From NCBI RefSeq assembly GCF_009795885.1, contig NZ_WTEV01000025.1:1-36473 (forward strand): 36,473 nucleotides of DNA, read 5' to 3'. The stretch is from Gilliamella sp. Pas-s25. Lineage in GTDB: Bacteria; Pseudomonadota; Gammaproteobacteria; Enterobacterales; Orbaceae. Of the stretch, positions 1 to 10,587 are shown piece by piece. Position 1 is the stretch's first letter. Every line of letters starts with the position of its first letter. The notes beneath the pieces were generated by a model. The model did no database searches. It was not told the DNA's origin and worked only from the letters and a program-made list of their open reading frames with translations. A program made the position numbers and the translations under genes.

Positions 1-60
1 ACGCCGTAGTGCCGATGGTAGTGTGGGTATTACCCATGTGAGAGTAGGGTGCCGCCAGAC
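1..60 (+). rRNA. rrf: 5S ribosomal RNA, 3' part
   Basis: The first 60 bases match the 3' half of enterobacterial 5S rRNA, starting near nucleotide 59 of the usual 120. The conserved stretch around GCCGATGGTAGTGTGGG and the closing GAGAGTAGGG are present. The 3' end at CCAGAC would pair with a 5' end outside the window. This is the distal end of an rRNA operon on the plus strand. No tRNA follows before the terminator. Confidence 0.95.
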
Positions 61-75
61 TTTTAAATTAGAGAG

Positions 76-102
76 AGCCCAGCAGTGATGCTGGGCTTTT
101 TT
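76..102 (+). terminator. rRNA operon terminator
   Basis: A perfect 9-bp stem (AGCCCAGCA / TGCTGGGCT) with a GTGA loop is followed by a run of Ts. It sits 15 bases after the 5S rRNA and would end the rRNA transcript. The following 250 bases up to rppH are very AT-rich and show no clear gene. Confidence 0.93.
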
Positions 103-358
103 GCTTTTAAAGTTTTATTTATAAAAAAATAATTGAGTGCTGCATTAAAGATCATTTATAGTCTATGGATAGAATTTTTAGAAAATCTTTGGTTAGTAGT
201 AACATTTATATTAATTGATATGATAACAAATATTAAAAAGAATAAAAATTAACCAATTAAAGAGCATGTTTATCCTATTTGTATTATTTTTTTATTTATT
301 TATTACTGTATGTATGAAACAATTCAGTTATATAGGAATAAATTTTTTGAGGTAGTCA

Positions 359-931
359 GTGATCGATAATGATGGCTACCGTCCAAATGTAGGAATAGTT
401 ATTTGTAACAGGTATGGTCAAGTACTTTGGGCTCGCCGATATGGGCAAAATTCTTGGCAATTTCCTCAGGGCGGAATAAAACAAAGCGAAACGCCTGAGC
501 AGGCAATGTTTCGTGAATTAAACGAAGAAGTTGGTTTATTATCAAAAGATGTGAAGATTTTGTCCGTTACTAATGGTTGGTTACGATATAAGTTACCAAA
601 AAGGATGATCCGTTGGGAAAATCAACCAGTTTGTATCGGACAAAAGCAAAAGTGGTTCTTATTAGAATTAATATCTGATGCATCGGCAATTAATCTCAAT
701 ATGTCTTCAACTCCTGAATTTGATGATTGGAAATGGGTCAGTTATTGGTATCCTATTCGCCAGGTTATTGCATTTAAGCGGGATGTCTATAGAAAGGCAA
801 TGAAAGAATTTTCTTCACCTGTGTTTGCTATACAGTCCGAAATAGTGGCGCCAATAACGAATATTTCTAAAAAGAAAAGATTTAATTTCTTTGCTCATAA
901 ACGAAAAAATAAAAAGCGTATTAAAAAATGA
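359..931 (+). CDS. rppH: RNA pyrophosphohydrolase RppH
   Basis: Nudix hydrolase that removes pyrophosphate from the 5' triphosphate end of mRNA and so opens it to RNase E decay. The Nudix box lies at about residues 38-60 (G-x5-E-x7-REL-x-EE-x-GL). The N-terminus ([18 protein letters not shown]) and the [13 protein letters not shown] stretch match E. coli RppH closely. The start is GTG at 359, chosen because it aligns with the family N-terminus and has GAGG at 349-352. The 190-residue protein ends in a lysine/arginine-rich tail. Its stop codon overlaps the lgt start by four bases. In E. coli ptsP lies between rppH and lgt; here it is absent. Confidence 0.96.
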   Translation: MIDNDGYRPNVGIVICNRYGQVLWARRYGQNSWQFPQGGIKQSETPEQAMFRELNEEVGLLSKDVKILSVTNGWLRYKLPKRMIRWENQPVCIGQKQKWFLLELISDASAINLNMSSTPEFDDWKWVSYWYPIRQVIAFKRDVYRKAMKEFSSPVFAIQSEIVAPITNISKKKRFNFFAHKRKNKKRIKK

Positions 932-1797
932 ATCAATATTTACAATTTCCTAACTTCGATCCAATAGCTTTCTCCATTGGTCCTATATCGCTTCATTGGT
1001 ATGGCGCAATGTATTTGTTTGGTGTGCTGGGCGCACTTTATTTGGCTAAGCGTCGCGCAAATAAGCCAAATAGTCAATGGACCTCACAGCAGGTTGAAAA
1101 TTTATTATTCTGGGGATTTCTAGGTCTTTTTATTGGAGGACGGTTAGGTTACGTTTTCTTCTATAACCTTAGTACTTTTATTAAAGATCCTGTAATTTTA
1201 TTTAAAGTCTGGGAAGGTGGTATGTCTTTCCATGGTGGTTTAATTGGTGCTATTTGTGTTATTGCTATTTTTGCTAAAAAGACAAAAAAAACCTTTCTAC
1301 AAGTAGGTGATTTTGTTGCACCTCTTGTACCGATTGGCTTGATGTTTGGGCGTTTTGGTAATTTTATTAATGGGGAACTTTGGGGAAGAGTTACTAATTC
1401 GTCTATTGGCATGTTATTTCCGACTTCATCACATGCTGATTTTATGTTTGTTCAGGCTCATCCTGAATGGTTCTCACTTTACGCTCAATTAAATGGCATT
1501 TTACCAAGGCATCCATCACAACTTTATGAAATGATGTTTGAAGGTATTGTACTATTTATTATCTTAAATATTTTTATCCGAAAACCAAGGCCAACGGGGG
1601 CCGTTTCTGGAGTATTTTTACTTTGCTATGGTTTATTTAGATTTGTTATAGAATTCTTTCGGCAACCAGATGAACAACTCGGCTTATTTTTAAATATTAT
1701 CAGTATGGGACAAATTTTATGTCTACCAATGATTATTGGGGGAATTTTGATACTGTTATATACATATAGATTTCATAAGAAGGCAAAAACAAGATGA
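928..1797 (+). CDS. lgt: Prolipoprotein diacylglyceryl transferase
   Basis: Inner-membrane enzyme that moves diacylglycerol from phosphatidylglycerol to the lipobox cysteine of prolipoproteins, the first step of lipoprotein maturation. The family signatures are visible: FHGG at residues 101-104 and [10 protein letters not shown] at 141-150, with hydrophobic segments throughout its 289 residues. It overlaps rppH and thyA by ATGA junctions, so the three genes are almost certainly co-transcribed and translationally coupled. The lipoprotein LpoA encoded at 4937 in this window would be a substrate. Confidence 0.97.
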   Translation: MNQYLQFPNFDPIAFSIGPISLHWYGAMYLFGVLGALYLAKRRANKPNSQWTSQQVENLLFWGFLGLFIGGRLGYVFFYNLSTFIKDPVILFKVWEGGMSFHGGLIGAICVIAIFAKKTKKTFLQVGDFVAPLVPIGLMFGRFGNFINGELWGRVTNSSIGMLFPTSSHADFMFVQAHPEWFSLYAQLNGILPRHPSQLYEMMFEGIVLFIILNIFIRKPRPTGAVSGVFLLCYGLFRFVIEFFRQPDEQLGLFLNIISMGQILCLPMIIGGILILLYTYRFHKKAKTR

Positions 1798-2588
1798 AAC
1801 AATATTTAGCATTAATGCAAAAAATTTTAGCTGAAGGCACCTCTAAGTCAGATCGAACGGGTACTGGTACACTATCTGTTTTTGGGCATCAAATGCGCTT
1901 TAATTTGCAAGATGGTTTTCCTCTTGTTACAACTAAAAAATGTCATTTACGTTCAATTATTCATGAGTTGCTTTGGTTTTTGAAGGGTGATACGAATATT
2001 AAGTATTTACAAGATAATAAGGTTACTATTTGGGATGAGTGGGCTGATGAAGATGGTGAGCTTGGTCCTGTTTATGGAAAACAGTGGCGGGCATGGGGAG
2101 CTTCTGATGGTCGTCAAATAGATCAGATTTCGCAAGTAATTGAGCAAATTAAAATTGATCCTAATTCTAGACGTATGATTGTTTCTGCTTGGAACGTTGG
2201 AGAATTAGATCAAATGGCATTAGCACCATGCCATGCTCTTTTTCAATTTTATGTTGCAAATGGCAAACTTTCTTGCCAACTTTATCAACGTTCTTGTGAT
2301 GTATTTTTAGGACTACCATTTAATATTGCCAGTTATTCGTTATTACTTCACATGATTGCACAGCAATGTGAATTACAAGTAGGTGAATTCGTGTGGACTG
2401 GTGGAGATACACATCTTTATTCCAATCATATGGAACAAACCCATTTACAATTAAGCCGTGAACCAAGAGCATTGCCCAAGTTAGTAATTAAACGTAAACC
2501 TTCAACAATTTTTGATTATGTATTTGAAGATTTTGAAATTGTTGGTTATGATCCGCATCCTGCAATTAAAGCCCCTGTTGCGGTTTGA
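1794..2588 (+). CDS. thyA: Thymidylate synthase
   Basis: Converts dUMP to dTMP with methylenetetrahydrofolate. At 264 residues it has exactly the E. coli length. The catalytic cysteine is C146 in [10 protein letters not shown], and the [12 protein letters not shown] nucleotide-binding stretch follows. The start ATG lies inside the lgt stop (ATGA). It is the last gene of the rppH-lgt-thyA unit. A 41-bp intergenic repeat begins two bases after its stop codon. Confidence 0.98.
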   Translation: MKQYLALMQKILAEGTSKSDRTGTGTLSVFGHQMRFNLQDGFPLVTTKKCHLRSIIHELLWFLKGDTNIKYLQDNKVTIWDEWADEDGELGPVYGKQWRAWGASDGRQIDQISQVIEQIKIDPNSRRMIVSAWNVGELDQMALAPCHALFQFYVANGKLSCQLYQRSCDVFLGLPFNIASYSLLLHMIAQQCELQVGEFVWTGGDTHLYSNHMEQTHLQLSREPRALPKLVIKRKPSTIFDYVFEDFEIVGYDPHPAIKAPVAV

Positions 2589-2590
2589 TC

Positions 2591-2631
2591 TTTTGTGAAA
2601 AAGTTTCAGGAAAATATGTGTTTTAATATAA
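2591..2631 (+). repeat. 41-bp intergenic repeat, copy A
   Basis: This is one of three copies of the same 41-bp sequence in the window (the others at 16697-16737 on the minus strand and 25618-25658 on the plus strand). The shared core begins TTTTGT, runs through AAAAAGTTTCAGG, and ends GTGTTTTA-TATAA. Copy A starts right after the thyA stop codon and points towards lpxL. The differing bases are scattered, so the copies are not a recent duplication. Function unknown. Confidence 0.75.
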
Positions 2632-2652
2632 AACAAGGAAGTTCTAAGAACC

Positions 2653-2688
2653 GATCATAATGAGTAATTCTCATTATTCGCTATGATC
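2653..2688. other. Hairpin in the thyA-lpxL gap
   Basis: Perfect 8-bp arms (ATAATGAG 2657-2664 and CTCATTAT 2670-2677) enclose a TAATT loop, and an outer GATC pair (2653-2656, 2685-2688) can extend it. There is no T-run on either side, so it is not a standard terminator. It lies 21 bases after repeat copy A. It could be an operator or an RNA structure. Confidence 0.5.
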
Positions 2689-2788
2689 TGCTACTTTAAA
2701 TATAAATCGATTCTAACTTTTGTTACTGAATGATGATATAAAGTTGCTTGTTAACTCTGTTGATTTTTCTGCCCCTAAAATCAGGATA

Positions 2789-2799
2789 TGGTATATAAT
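2789..2799 (+). promoter_or_regulatory. Probable lpxL promoter -10
   Basis: TATAAT at 2794-2799 lies within TATATAAT, 36 bases before the lpxL start, and a TG is found at 2789-2790. No good -35 hexamer was found at 16-18 bp. Confidence 0.45.
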
Positions 2800-2835
2800 A
2801 ATCAACTTTATTATTAACAATAACTTGATCTTAAT

Positions 2836-3786
2836 ATGAGTCAAAATCAAGAAATTCGTCCTATCTTTACTAAATGCTTACTGCACCCTCGTTATTGGTT
2901 AACATGGTTTGGTATTGGTATTTTGTATTTAATTCTACTGTTGCCATACCCAATTATTTATCACTTGGGGAAAGGATTAGGTTTATTTTCAATGAAATTA
3001 ATTGGCAAACGAAAAGAAACGGCGAGCCAAAATCTTAAACTTTGTTTTCCTGAAAAAACACAACAAGAACGTGACCAGATGTTACGTGAAAATTTTATCT
3101 CGACCGGTTTGGCTATTTTTGAGACAGGTATGGCTTGGTTCTGGTCAGATAAACGGCTTGCCAAGCGCGTTTCTATTGTTGGCGACTGCCATATTAAAAA
3201 GGTACAACAATCAGGTCAAGGCGTTCTGCTTATAGGTATTCATTTTTTAACATTAGAATTAGGTGCACGTATTTTAGGAATGAGCCATCCAGGTGTCGGT
3301 GTTTATCGACCAAATGATAATCCCGTAATGGATTATGTTCAGCTTAAAGGCCGACTTAAGTCAAACAAATATATGTTAGATCGTCATAATACAAAGGGTA
3401 TGATCCGAGCACTAAAAAATGGCGAATTACTTTGGTATGCACCGGATCATGATTATGGTCCTAAAAATAGTGTATTTGCGCCTCTATTTTCAGTAGAAAA
3501 AGCCGCAACAACCGTTGGTACGCGCATATTAGTTAAATTAGGTCAGCCTGCTATTATCCCATTTACACCTAAGCGTGAAAAAAATGGACATTACACAGTT
3601 TATGTGACTTCCGAGCTTAAAGGCTATCCAATCGATGATGATGTACGAGCTGCCACTTTTATGAACAAAGCTATTGAACAAGAAATTTTAAAAGCACCTG
3701 AACAATATATGTGGTTACATCGACGATTTAAAACTCGCCCAAAAGGGGAAGCTCCTTTATATACCGATAATGTTCAATCTGATTGA
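2836..3786 (+). CDS. lpxL: Lipid A lauroyl-type acyltransferase (LpxL/LpxP family)
   Basis: Inner-membrane late acyltransferase that adds a secondary acyl chain to Kdo2-lipid IVA. One N-terminal transmembrane segment (about residues 22-45) is followed by the catalytic H-x4-E motif at H136-E141 (GIHFLTLELG). This is the arrangement known for LpxL. Its 316 residues are close to E. coli LpxL (306). The family also contains LpxP and LpxM, and the paralogue cannot be fixed without comparison; the Hx4E form and overall similarity favour LpxL/LpxP. It stands alone before rlmM with a 47-base gap. Confidence 0.88.
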   Translation: MSQNQEIRPIFTKCLLHPRYWLTWFGIGILYLILLLPYPIIYHLGKGLGLFSMKLIGKRKETASQNLKLCFPEKTQQERDQMLRENFISTGLAIFETGMAWFWSDKRLAKRVSIVGDCHIKKVQQSGQGVLLIGIHFLTLELGARILGMSHPGVGVYRPNDNPVMDYVQLKGRLKSNKYMLDRHNTKGMIRALKNGELLWYAPDHDYGPKNSVFAPLFSVEKAATTVGTRILVKLGQPAIIPFTPKREKNGHYTVYVTSELKGYPIDDDVRAATFMNKAIEQEILKAPEQYMWLHRRFKTRPKGEAPLYTDNVQSD

Positions 3787-3833
3787 TGTGATTGTTGCTT
3801 ATTATGGTGGTTTAATAAATTTAATATACAATT

Positions 3834-4916
3834 ATGCAAAAATTAAATAAGATCGTTTTATATTGTCGTTGTGGGTTTGAAAAAGAATGTGCTGCTGAAA
3901 TCACAGATAGAGCCGTACAAAGAGAAATATATGGCTATGCTAAAGTTAAAGAAAACAGTGGTTATGTTGTTTTTGAATGCTATCAAGATGGAGATGCGCA
4001 ATTATTGATAAAAGATTTGGCTTTTCGTTCATTAATTTTTGCCAGACAAATGTTTGTAGCGGGTGATTTATTAACAGATTTGCCGAATAATGACCGTATC
4101 TCTCCCATTATTGATGCATTATCTGGCACTATAGATAAAGCAGGGGATCTGCGTGTAGAGGTTGCTGATACTAATGATGGCAAGGCACTTTCCGGTTTTT
4201 GTCGTAAATTTACAGTTCCTCTTCGTCAGGCATTACGAAGTAAACGTATTTTATTAAAAGTTGCAAACTCATCGAGACCCGTTATTCACTTATTTTTTAT
4301 CGATAGTAATAGTTGTTATGTTGGTTATTCACTGAGTCAAAATAATTCACCTTTTTATATGGGGATTCCAAGGCTAAAATTTCCAACCGATGCACCAAGC
4401 CGTTCTACGCTAAAATTAGAAGAAGCCTTTCATATTTTTATTCCTTATGAAGAATGGGATGAACGATTAAAAGGTGGTTTGAATGCGGTTGATTTGGGCG
4501 CTTGTCCTGGAGGTTGGACTTATCAGCTAGTAAAAAAAAGCATGATGGTTTATGCCATTGATAATGGACCGATGAATGAGAAACTTATGGAAACAGGACA
4601 AGTTAAACATTATCGTGAAGATGGCTTCAAATTTGTACCTAAAAAGCATAATATTTACTGGTTGGTTTGTGATATGGTTGAAAAACCGGCTAAAGTAACA
4701 GAATTAATAGCCAAATGGCTAATTAATGGTTGGTGTAGAGAAACTATTTTTAATCTCAAATTACCAATGAAAAAACGTTATGAAGAAGTAAAACAAAGTT
4801 TACAATTGCTAAACGACGAACTAAATAATAAAAAAATTAATGTACAAATTCAAGCTAAACAGCTTTATCATGATCGAGAAGAAGTGACCGTTCATGTGCA
4901 ACGAATTTGGGGATAA
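3834..4916 (+). CDS. rlmM: 23S rRNA 2'-O-ribose methyltransferase RlmM
   Basis: SAM-dependent methyltransferase that modifies C2498 of 23S rRNA. The C-terminal Rossmann-type domain shows the SAM-binding [17 protein letters not shown]. The downstream [11 protein letters not shown] and [12 protein letters not shown] stretches match E. coli RlmM nearly residue for residue. The N-terminal THUMP-like region is also conserved ([11 protein letters not shown]). It has 360 residues against 366 in E. coli. No clear ribosome-binding site precedes the ATG. The lpoA reading frame begins 20 bases after the stop. Confidence 0.96.
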   Translation: MQKLNKIVLYCRCGFEKECAAEITDRAVQREIYGYAKVKENSGYVVFECYQDGDAQLLIKDLAFRSLIFARQMFVAGDLLTDLPNNDRISPIIDALSGTIDKAGDLRVEVADTNDGKALSGFCRKFTVPLRQALRSKRILLKVANSSRPVIHLFFIDSNSCYVGYSLSQNNSPFYMGIPRLKFPTDAPSRSTLKLEEAFHIFIPYEEWDERLKGGLNAVDLGACPGGWTYQLVKKSMMVYAIDNGPMNEKLMETGQVKHYREDGFKFVPKKHNIYWLVCDMVEKPAKVTELIAKWLINGWCRETIFNLKLPMKKRYEEVKQSLQLLNDELNNKKINVQIQAKQLYHDREEVTVHVQRIWG

Positions 4917-4936
4917 TAACTTACAAGAGAATGGCT

Positions 4937-6778
4937 ATGAATTTAAAACACTCCTTTTATGCTATGTTAATAATGCCGATATTTGCATTTTTGGTAGGAT
5001 GTACTTTTGAAACGTCAAAGGAATCACTTAACTTTGATAATAACAAAAATTCTAATTATTATCTATTACAAGCAGATAATAGTTCCGGTTCAATTAAAGT
5101 TAATTGGCAATTATTAGCTATTCGAGCTCTAATAAAAGAAAATAAATTTTCGCAAGCAAATACATTATTGTCGAGTTTACCTCTTAATCTCAATAGTGAA
5201 CAGCAAAAAGAAAAATTATTGTCAAAAGGTGAAATTGCGGTAAAAAAAAGACAATCATTTGACCTTAATAAATTTGCTATTTCAGATTTGAATAACTCAC
5301 AGCTATATCGTTATTATACGATTAAATTAGGTTTGGATATAAATAGTAAAGATATTAATGCTCAAGCTCACGATTATCTTCAATTAGAAAAATATGTAAC
5401 AGAAGCTGAAAAAAGGCAATTATTAAATAATACATGGAATTTTTTCCGTAAGTTGAAATCCGATAAAATTAGTAAAGTTTTAGTCGGTGAAAATGAAGTA
5501 ACATTACAAGGCTGGGTTGACTTAGCTTATACTTATCAAAATAATAGTAAAGCAATTGTTTCGCAAGATGATGATACTCCAGACACAATTGCAGCAAAAT
5601 CCGAAAATCAAAAACAGTTATTAAAACAAGCTGTCAACAATTGGGCTACACAGCATCCAGATCACCCAGCTAAAGAGATTATTTCGATATTGACCGGTGA
5701 ACAAACACTTTCTGCTGATGCTAATGCAAAAAAGGTTGCTTTATTGTTACCATTAAATGGTTCTTCACATATATTTGGTGAAACTATTCGTCAAGGTTAC
5801 ATCAGTGCCTCAAAGTTTTTTCCACAAGAACCGCAACAAAATGTGATTGTATTTGATACAACTAGTGCACCTATGGATACTTTAATCCAGCAAGCACAGG
5901 AACAGAATGTTGAATTAATTGTAGGACCTTTATTAAAAAATGAAGTTACTAAAATAAAAGAGTTAGCACCCGCTATTCCTGTTTTAGCCTTGAACAAAGT
6001 TGATAATACGACCACTTCTGCTAATAAAATGTGTTTTTTTGCATTATCTCCTGAAGATGAAGCAAAAGATGCTGCAGACCATATTTATTCTCAAAATAAA
6101 GTTAAACCATTATTATTAGTACCCCAAAGTGATTTGGGGCGACGTGTTGCACAAAGTTTTGCTACACAGTGGTCGCAATTGTCGGCAAATGCTTCACAGG
6201 CTTACGTGCAATATTTTGGTAATACTGCAACACTAAGTGCCAACATGAATCATAATATAGGTATTAGCCTTGCAGGTAGTCCTATCTCGATTGATGAAAC
6301 ACTAACAGAGGGAATGTCATCCGCTGGCTTTGATGCTATTTATGTTTATTCTTCATATGATGAATTGACATTGATAAAACCCATGCTTGATATGGGAGCG
6401 AATAAGACAATTGGTAATTCATCTGCTGTCATGCTTTATTCAAGTTCAAAAAGTCATGTAGCTAACGCTTCTAATGATTTTAATTATGATATGAATAAAA
6501 CTGAATATGCAGAAATTCCTATGGTTATGAATCAAAAAGATAATACAAATATACCAAGCAATGTTCAGAAAGATTATTCATTAATGCGTCTATATGCAAT
6601 GGGGGTTGATGCATGGAGACTTGCAAATCGTTTTAATCAGCTTAATTCGTATCAACTTAATTTTTTAGATGGTATGACAGGTAAACTATCCACAAGCGAT
6701 CAATGTGAAGTAACTCGCTCACTCTCTTGGCAGCAATATATTTATGGCGATGCTAAATCAGATTCAAAAAGCGAATAA
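4937..6778 (+). CDS. lpoA: Penicillin-binding protein activator LpoA (outer-membrane lipoprotein)
   Basis: Outer-membrane lipoprotein that reaches through the periplasm to activate the peptidoglycan synthase PBP1A. A lipoprotein signal peptide ends in LVGC with the lipidated cysteine at residue 22. A TPR-like helical N-terminal part follows. From about residue 260 there is a periplasmic-binding-protein fold (KVALLLPLNGSSHIFGETIRQGY). The frame is open from a TTG at 4907, but ATG 4937 is preferred because AAGAGA (4925-4930) lies six bases before it and the signal peptide then has normal length; ATG 4931 is an alternative. The protein is 613 residues. Its 3' end overlaps yraN by 35 bases, and the gene order lpoA-yraN-diaA is as in E. 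coli. Confidence 0.92.
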   Translation: MNLKHSFYAMLIMPIFAFLVGCTFETSKESLNFDNNKNSNYYLLQADNSSGSIKVNWQLLAIRALIKENKFSQANTLLSSLPLNLNSEQQKEKLLSKGEIAVKKRQSFDLNKFAISDLNNSQLYRYYTIKLGLDINSKDINAQAHDYLQLEKYVTEAEKRQLLNNTWNFFRKLKSDKISKVLVGENEVTLQGWVDLAYTYQNNSKAIVSQDDDTPDTIAAKSENQKQLLKQAVNNWATQHPDHPAKEIISILTGEQTLSADANAKKVALLLPLNGSSHIFGETIRQGYISASKFFPQEPQQNVIVFDTTSAPMDTLIQQAQEQNVELIVGPLLKNEVTKIKELAPAIPVLALNKVDNTTTSANKMCFFALSPEDEAKDAADHIYSQNKVKPLLLVPQSDLGRRVAQSFATQWSQLSANASQAYVQYFGNTATLSANMNHNIGISLAGSPISIDETLTEGMSSAGFDAIYVYSSYDELTLIKPMLDMGANKTIGNSSAVMLYSSSKSHVANASNDFNYDMNKTEYAEIPMVMNQKDNTNIPSNVQKDYSLMRLYAMGVDAWRLANRFNQLNSYQLNFLDGMTGKLSTSDQCEVTRSLSWQQYIYGDAKSDSKSE

Positions 6779-7115
6779 AAAACAAATTGGTGTGCATTAT
6801 GAAAATATTGCGCGCCAATATTTGCTTAAGCAAGGGCTTGAACTACTTGCCCAAAATTGCCAATTTCGCTTTGGTGAACTCGATTTAATTATGTTAGACA
6901 ATAAATGCCTTGTTTTTATTGAAGTACGTTATCGAAAAAATGCAAATTTTGGTGATGCTGAAATGACCGTGACATTAAATAAACAAAATAAAATCAAACA
7001 GGCGGCTCAACTATGGATGATAGAGCAAAATTTAAATATTGAGGATACAGAGTTTAGATTTGATGTTTTTGCTATTACAGGCAAATGTCAAAAATGGATT
7101 ATTAATGCGTTTTAA
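6744..7115 (+). CDS. yraN: YraN/UPF0102 family protein
   Basis: Small 123-residue protein with a predicted restriction-endonuclease-like fold. The family signature is visible: GELDLIMLD followed by FIEVRYRK, a PD-(D/E)xK-type arrangement. The cellular role is not established for the family. The ATG at 6744 lies inside the end of lpoA, and diaA starts 16 bases after its stop, so it is the middle gene of a translationally linked trio. Confidence 0.9.
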   Translation: MAMLNQIQKANKKQIGVHYENIARQYLLKQGLELLAQNCQFRFGELDLIMLDNKCLVFIEVRYRKNANFGDAEMTVTLNKQNKIKQAAQLWMIEQNLNIEDTEFRFDVFAITGKCQKWIINAF

Positions 7116-7131
7116 TTTTTAGGTGAAAGGC

Positions 7132-7710
7132 GTGCAAGATTTAATTAAAAATTATTTTACTGAAAGTATTCAAACACAAATTGTGATGGCAGAATCGCTT
7201 GGTTATTCTATTGAAAAGGCAGCAAATATTATTGTTGAGAGTTTACTTAACGGCAATAAGATTATGAGCTGTGGTAATGGTTCATCCGCTGCTAATGTAC
7301 AAAGTTTTACTTCACGTTTAATTACCAGTATTAATATCGAAAGACCAAGTATTCCCGCAATAGCTTTAGTCTCGGACAATGTTTTATTAAGTGCTATAGC
7401 TAATCATGAAGAAATTTATGCCCGTCAAATTCAAGCATTAGGTCAGCAAAGTGATGTTTTAATCATAGCAACTTGCCAAGGCAATAGTCGAGCTATCATT
7501 CGCGCGGTTCAAGAAGCGGTAATTAAGGATATGAAAATCGTTGCATTAACCGCTTTTGATGGGGGGGAAGTTATTGGTTTACTTGGGCAAAATGATATTG
7601 AAATAAGAGTTCCATCTTATAAAAAAGTCATGGCTTACGAAATGCATGCCATGATTTTAAATTGCTTATGTCAATTAATTGAAAATACGTTGTTTATTCA
7701 TAGCGAATAA
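7132..7710 (+). CDS. diaA: DnaA initiator-associating protein DiaA
   Basis: SIS-domain protein that binds DnaA and promotes ordered assembly on oriC. The phosphosugar-isomerase-like signature GNKIMSCGNGSSAANVQ lies at about residues 42-57. FTESIQTQI near the N-terminus is the same as in E. coli DiaA. The frame is open from GTG 7123, but GTG 7132 is preferred: it gives the family N-terminus (MQDLIKNYF) and has AGG at 7121-7123 eight bases upstream. Length is 192 residues. The close relative GmhA is less likely given the lpoA-yraN context. Confidence 0.9.
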   Translation: MQDLIKNYFTESIQTQIVMAESLGYSIEKAANIIVESLLNGNKIMSCGNGSSAANVQSFTSRLITSINIERPSIPAIALVSDNVLLSAIANHEEIYARQIQALGQQSDVLIIATCQGNSRAIIRAVQEAVIKDMKIVALTAFDGGEVIGLLGQNDIEIRVPSYKKVMAYEMHAMILNCLCQLIENTLFIHSE

Positions 7711-7753
7711 GTTGAAATAAAAACTGTTTAGTTCTGCATTAATAGTGATTTTA

Positions 7754-7762
7754 TGCTATAAT
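7754..7762 (+). promoter_or_regulatory. Extended -10 promoter of gyrA
   Basis: TGCTATAAT gives a perfect TATAAT at 7757-7762 with the extended-10 TG two positions before it. It lies 45 bases before the gyrA ATG. No convincing -35 hexamer is present at 16-18 bp, as is common for extended -10 promoters. Confidence 0.7.
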
Positions 7763-7807
7763 TATCAACTATTTTGAAGACTTAAATTAATAAGAGAACA
7801 TGGTGTT

Positions 7808-10507
7808 ATGACCGAATTAGCCAAAGAAATAACTCCCGTTAATATTGAAGATGAATTAAAATCCTCTTATCTTGATTATGCAATGTCTGTCATTGTTGGG
7901 CGTGCTTTACCTGATGTGCGTGATGGGTTAAAACCTGTTCACAGACGTGTTTTATTTGCTATGCATGAAGCGGGATATGATTGGAATAAACCTTATCGAA
8001 AATCTGCTCGTGTTGTTGGGGATGTTATCGGTAAATACCACCCGCATGGTGATTCTGCTGTTTATGACACAATTGTGCGTATGGCTCAGCCATTTTCATT
8101 GCGCTATATGTTGGTTGATGGTCAAGGCAATTTTGGTTCTGTTGATGGTGATTCAGCTGCAGCAATGCGTTATACCGAAATTCGGATGCAAAAATTTGCT
8201 GGGGCGTTATTGACTGATCTTGATAAGGAAACAGTTGATTTTTCACCTAACTATGATGGATCAGAAATGATCCCCGATGTATTACCAACTCGTATTCCAA
8301 ATTTATTAATTAACGGCTCTTCAGGGATTGCGGTTGGTATGGCAACGAATATCCCACCTCATAATCTTGCTGAAGTCATTAATGGCTGTCTTGCTTTTAT
8401 TGAAGATGAAAACATTTCAATTGATGGTTTAATGGAACATATCCATGGTCCAGACTTCCCGACCGCAGCGCTCATTAATGGGCGTAAAGGTATTGAAAAT
8501 GCTTATCGTACTGGTCGTGGTATTATCTATATTCGTTCTAAAGCCACAATAGAAGTTGATGACCATTCTGGACGAGAAACTATCATTGTTAACGAAATTC
8601 CATATCAAGTTAATAAGAAAAAATTGATCGAGAAGATTGCAGAATTAGTCAAAGAAAAGAAAGTAGAAGGGATTTCGGCATTACGCGATGAGTCAGATAA
8701 AGATGGTATGCGTATTGTTATCGAAATCAAACGAGATGCTGTCGGTGAAGTTGTATTAAATAACCTTTTCTCATTGACGCAATTACAAGTTTCGTTTGGC
8801 ATCAATATGGTGGCGTTACACAAAGGCCAACCGAAACTATTAAACTTACGTGAAATGATTGAAGCCTTCGTTCTTCACCGCCGTGAAGTTGTCACTCGCC
8901 GAACCATATATGAATTACGTAAAGCACGTGAACGTGCTCATGTATTAGAAGGTTTGGCGATAGCACTTGCTAATATCGATCCAGTTATAGAATTAATTCG
9001 TTCTGCATCAACGCCTAGTGAAGCTAAAACCAAATTATTAGCACAAGCTTGGCAGCTTGGTCATGTTGCATCTATGCTAGAAAAATCAGGTAATGATGCG
9101 GCTCGTCCAGAAGATTTAGCGCCAGAATTTGGCATTCGTGAGGGGCACTATTACTTATCTGAAGCTCAAGCTCAAGCCATTTTAGATCTTCGCTTACATC
9201 GACTGACAGGACTTGAGCACGAAAAAATTCTTGATGAATATAAAGAATTACTTGTGCAAATTGGTGAATTATTACATATCTTGGCTAGTTCAGAAAGATT
9301 AATGGAGGTGATTCGTGAAGAGCTTGAAGCTGTTCGAGATCAGTTCCAAGATGCGAGAAAAACTGAAATTACTGCAAGTAGTGCAGATATTAATATTGAA
9401 GACCTTATTGCGCAAGAAGATGTCGTTGTCACACTTTCTCATCAAGGTTATGTAAAATATCAACCGCTTTCTGATTATGAAGCTCAACGTCGTGGTGGTA
9501 AAGGTAAATCTGCAACTAAAATTAAAGAAGAAGACTTTGTCGAAAAATTATTGGTAGCAAATACCCATGATACGATTCTTTGCTTCTCAAGCCGTGGTCG
9601 TTTATATTGGATGAAAGTTTATCAGTTACCTGAAGCCAGCCGTGGATCACGTGGGCGTCCAATTATCAATTTATTACCGCTTGAGGCGGGCGAGCGTATT
9701 ACTGCGATTCTACCTGTTCGAGAATTTGATGATGAACATTGCGTATTTATGGCAACAGCGCAAGGTACCGTTAAGAAAACGTCTTTAATTGAATTCAGCC
9801 GACCTCGTAGTGGCGGTATTATTGCGATTAATCTACGTGATGATGATGAATTAATCGGTGTGGATTTAACTAACAACGACCATTTAGCTGCTACTGATGA
9901 TGAAGATCTGAATGATGATGCTATTATTGATGAAGTTGAAAATGAGGATAATGAAGTCGCCGAGCACTCTAATACAGAGGATATTATGCTGTTTTCTGCC
10001 AATGGTAAAGTTGTTCGATTCCCAGCTAATAAAGTTCGTTGTATGGGGCGAACTGCCGCAGGCGTTCGAGGTATAAAACTTGATAGTGATGATAAAGTGG
10101 TTTCATTAATTGTACCTCGAGGTAATGGTGCAATTCTAACCGCAACTCAAAATGGTTATGGTAAACGTACACAACAAGAGCTATACCCGACAAAATCTAG
10201 AGCAACGAAAGGCGTTATATCTATTAAGGTTAGTGAACGAAATGGCTCTGTTGTTGGTGCTGTACAAGTCGATGATACCGATCAAATTATGCTAATTACG
10301 GATGCAGGAACGCTTGTTCGTACTCGTGTTTCAGAAGTAAGTGTTGTTGGTCGAAATACTCAAGGTGTTATGCTTATTCGAACTGCCGAAAGTGAAAAAG
10401 TTGTTGGATTACAGCGAATTGCCGAAACAGAAGATGAAGATGGTGAATCTGAATTATTGTCGCTAAGTGAAGAACGGAGTGATTCGGAACATGAGTCTGA
10501 AGAATAA
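7808..10507 (+). CDS. gyrA: DNA gyrase subunit A
   Basis: Breakage-reunion subunit of DNA gyrase, which introduces negative supercoils. The catalytic tyrosine is Y122 (AMRYTE). The quinolone-resistance region has S83 and D87 ([10 protein letters not shown]), the susceptible form. The GyrA box QRRGGKG lies near residue 560 and the C-terminal beta-pinwheel follows. Compared with E. coli, there is an acidic insertion of about 35 residues at roughly 687-722, between the VDLT and [11 protein letters not shown] stretches of the pinwheel. The protein ends in an acidic tail. It is 899 residues against 875 in E. coli. Confidence 0.98.
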   Translation: MTELAKEITPVNIEDELKSSYLDYAMSVIVGRALPDVRDGLKPVHRRVLFAMHEAGYDWNKPYRKSARVVGDVIGKYHPHGDSAVYDTIVRMAQPFSLRYMLVDGQGNFGSVDGDSAAAMRYTEIRMQKFAGALLTDLDKETVDFSPNYDGSEMIPDVLPTRIPNLLINGSSGIAVGMATNIPPHNLAEVINGCLAFIEDENISIDGLMEHIHGPDFPTAALINGRKGIENAYRTGRGIIYIRSKATIEVDDHSGRETIIVNEIPYQVNKKKLIEKIAELVKEKKVEGISALRDESDKDGMRIVIEIKRDAVGEVVLNNLFSLTQLQVSFGINMVALHKGQPKLLNLREMIEAFVLHRREVVTRRTIYELRKARERAHVLEGLAIALANIDPVIELIRSASTPSEAKTKLLAQAWQLGHVASMLEKSGNDAARPEDLAPEFGIREGHYYLSEAQAQAILDLRLHRLTGLEHEKILDEYKELLVQIGELLHILASSERLMEVIREELEAVRDQFQDARKTEITASSADINIEDLIAQEDVVVTLSHQGYVKYQPLSDYEAQRRGGKGKSATKIKEEDFVEKLLVANTHDTILCFSSRGRLYWMKVYQLPEASRGSRGRPIINLLPLEAGERITAILPVREFDDEHCVFMATAQGTVKKTSLIEFSRPRSGGIIAINLRDDDELIGVDLTNNDHLAATDDEDLNDDAIIDEVENEDNEVAEHSNTEDIMLFSANGKVVRFPANKVRCMGRTAAGVRGIKLDSDDKVVSLIVPRGNGAILTATQNGYGKRTQQELYPTKSRATKGVISIKVSERNGSVVGAVQVDDTDQIMLITDAGTLVRTRVSEVSVVGRNTQGVMLIRTAESEKVVGLQRIAETEDEDGESELLSLSEERSDSEHESEE

Positions 10508-10520
10508 TTTTTAATTATTT

Positions 10521-10556
10521 AAAAGGATTAGTTAAATATAGCTAATCCTTTTTTAT
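10521..10556 (+). terminator. gyrA terminator
   Basis: An 11-bp stem (AAAAGGATTAG 10521-10531 and CTAATCCTTTT 10542-10552) runs into a T-run. It starts 13 bases after the gyrA stop. Confidence 0.9.
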
Positions 10557-10587
10557 TTAGAATAATCTCGAAAAGGAATAGTATTTG

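Noticed and set aside
8028-8090. Quinolone-resistance changes in gyrA
   Set aside because: S83 and D87 are both the susceptible residues.
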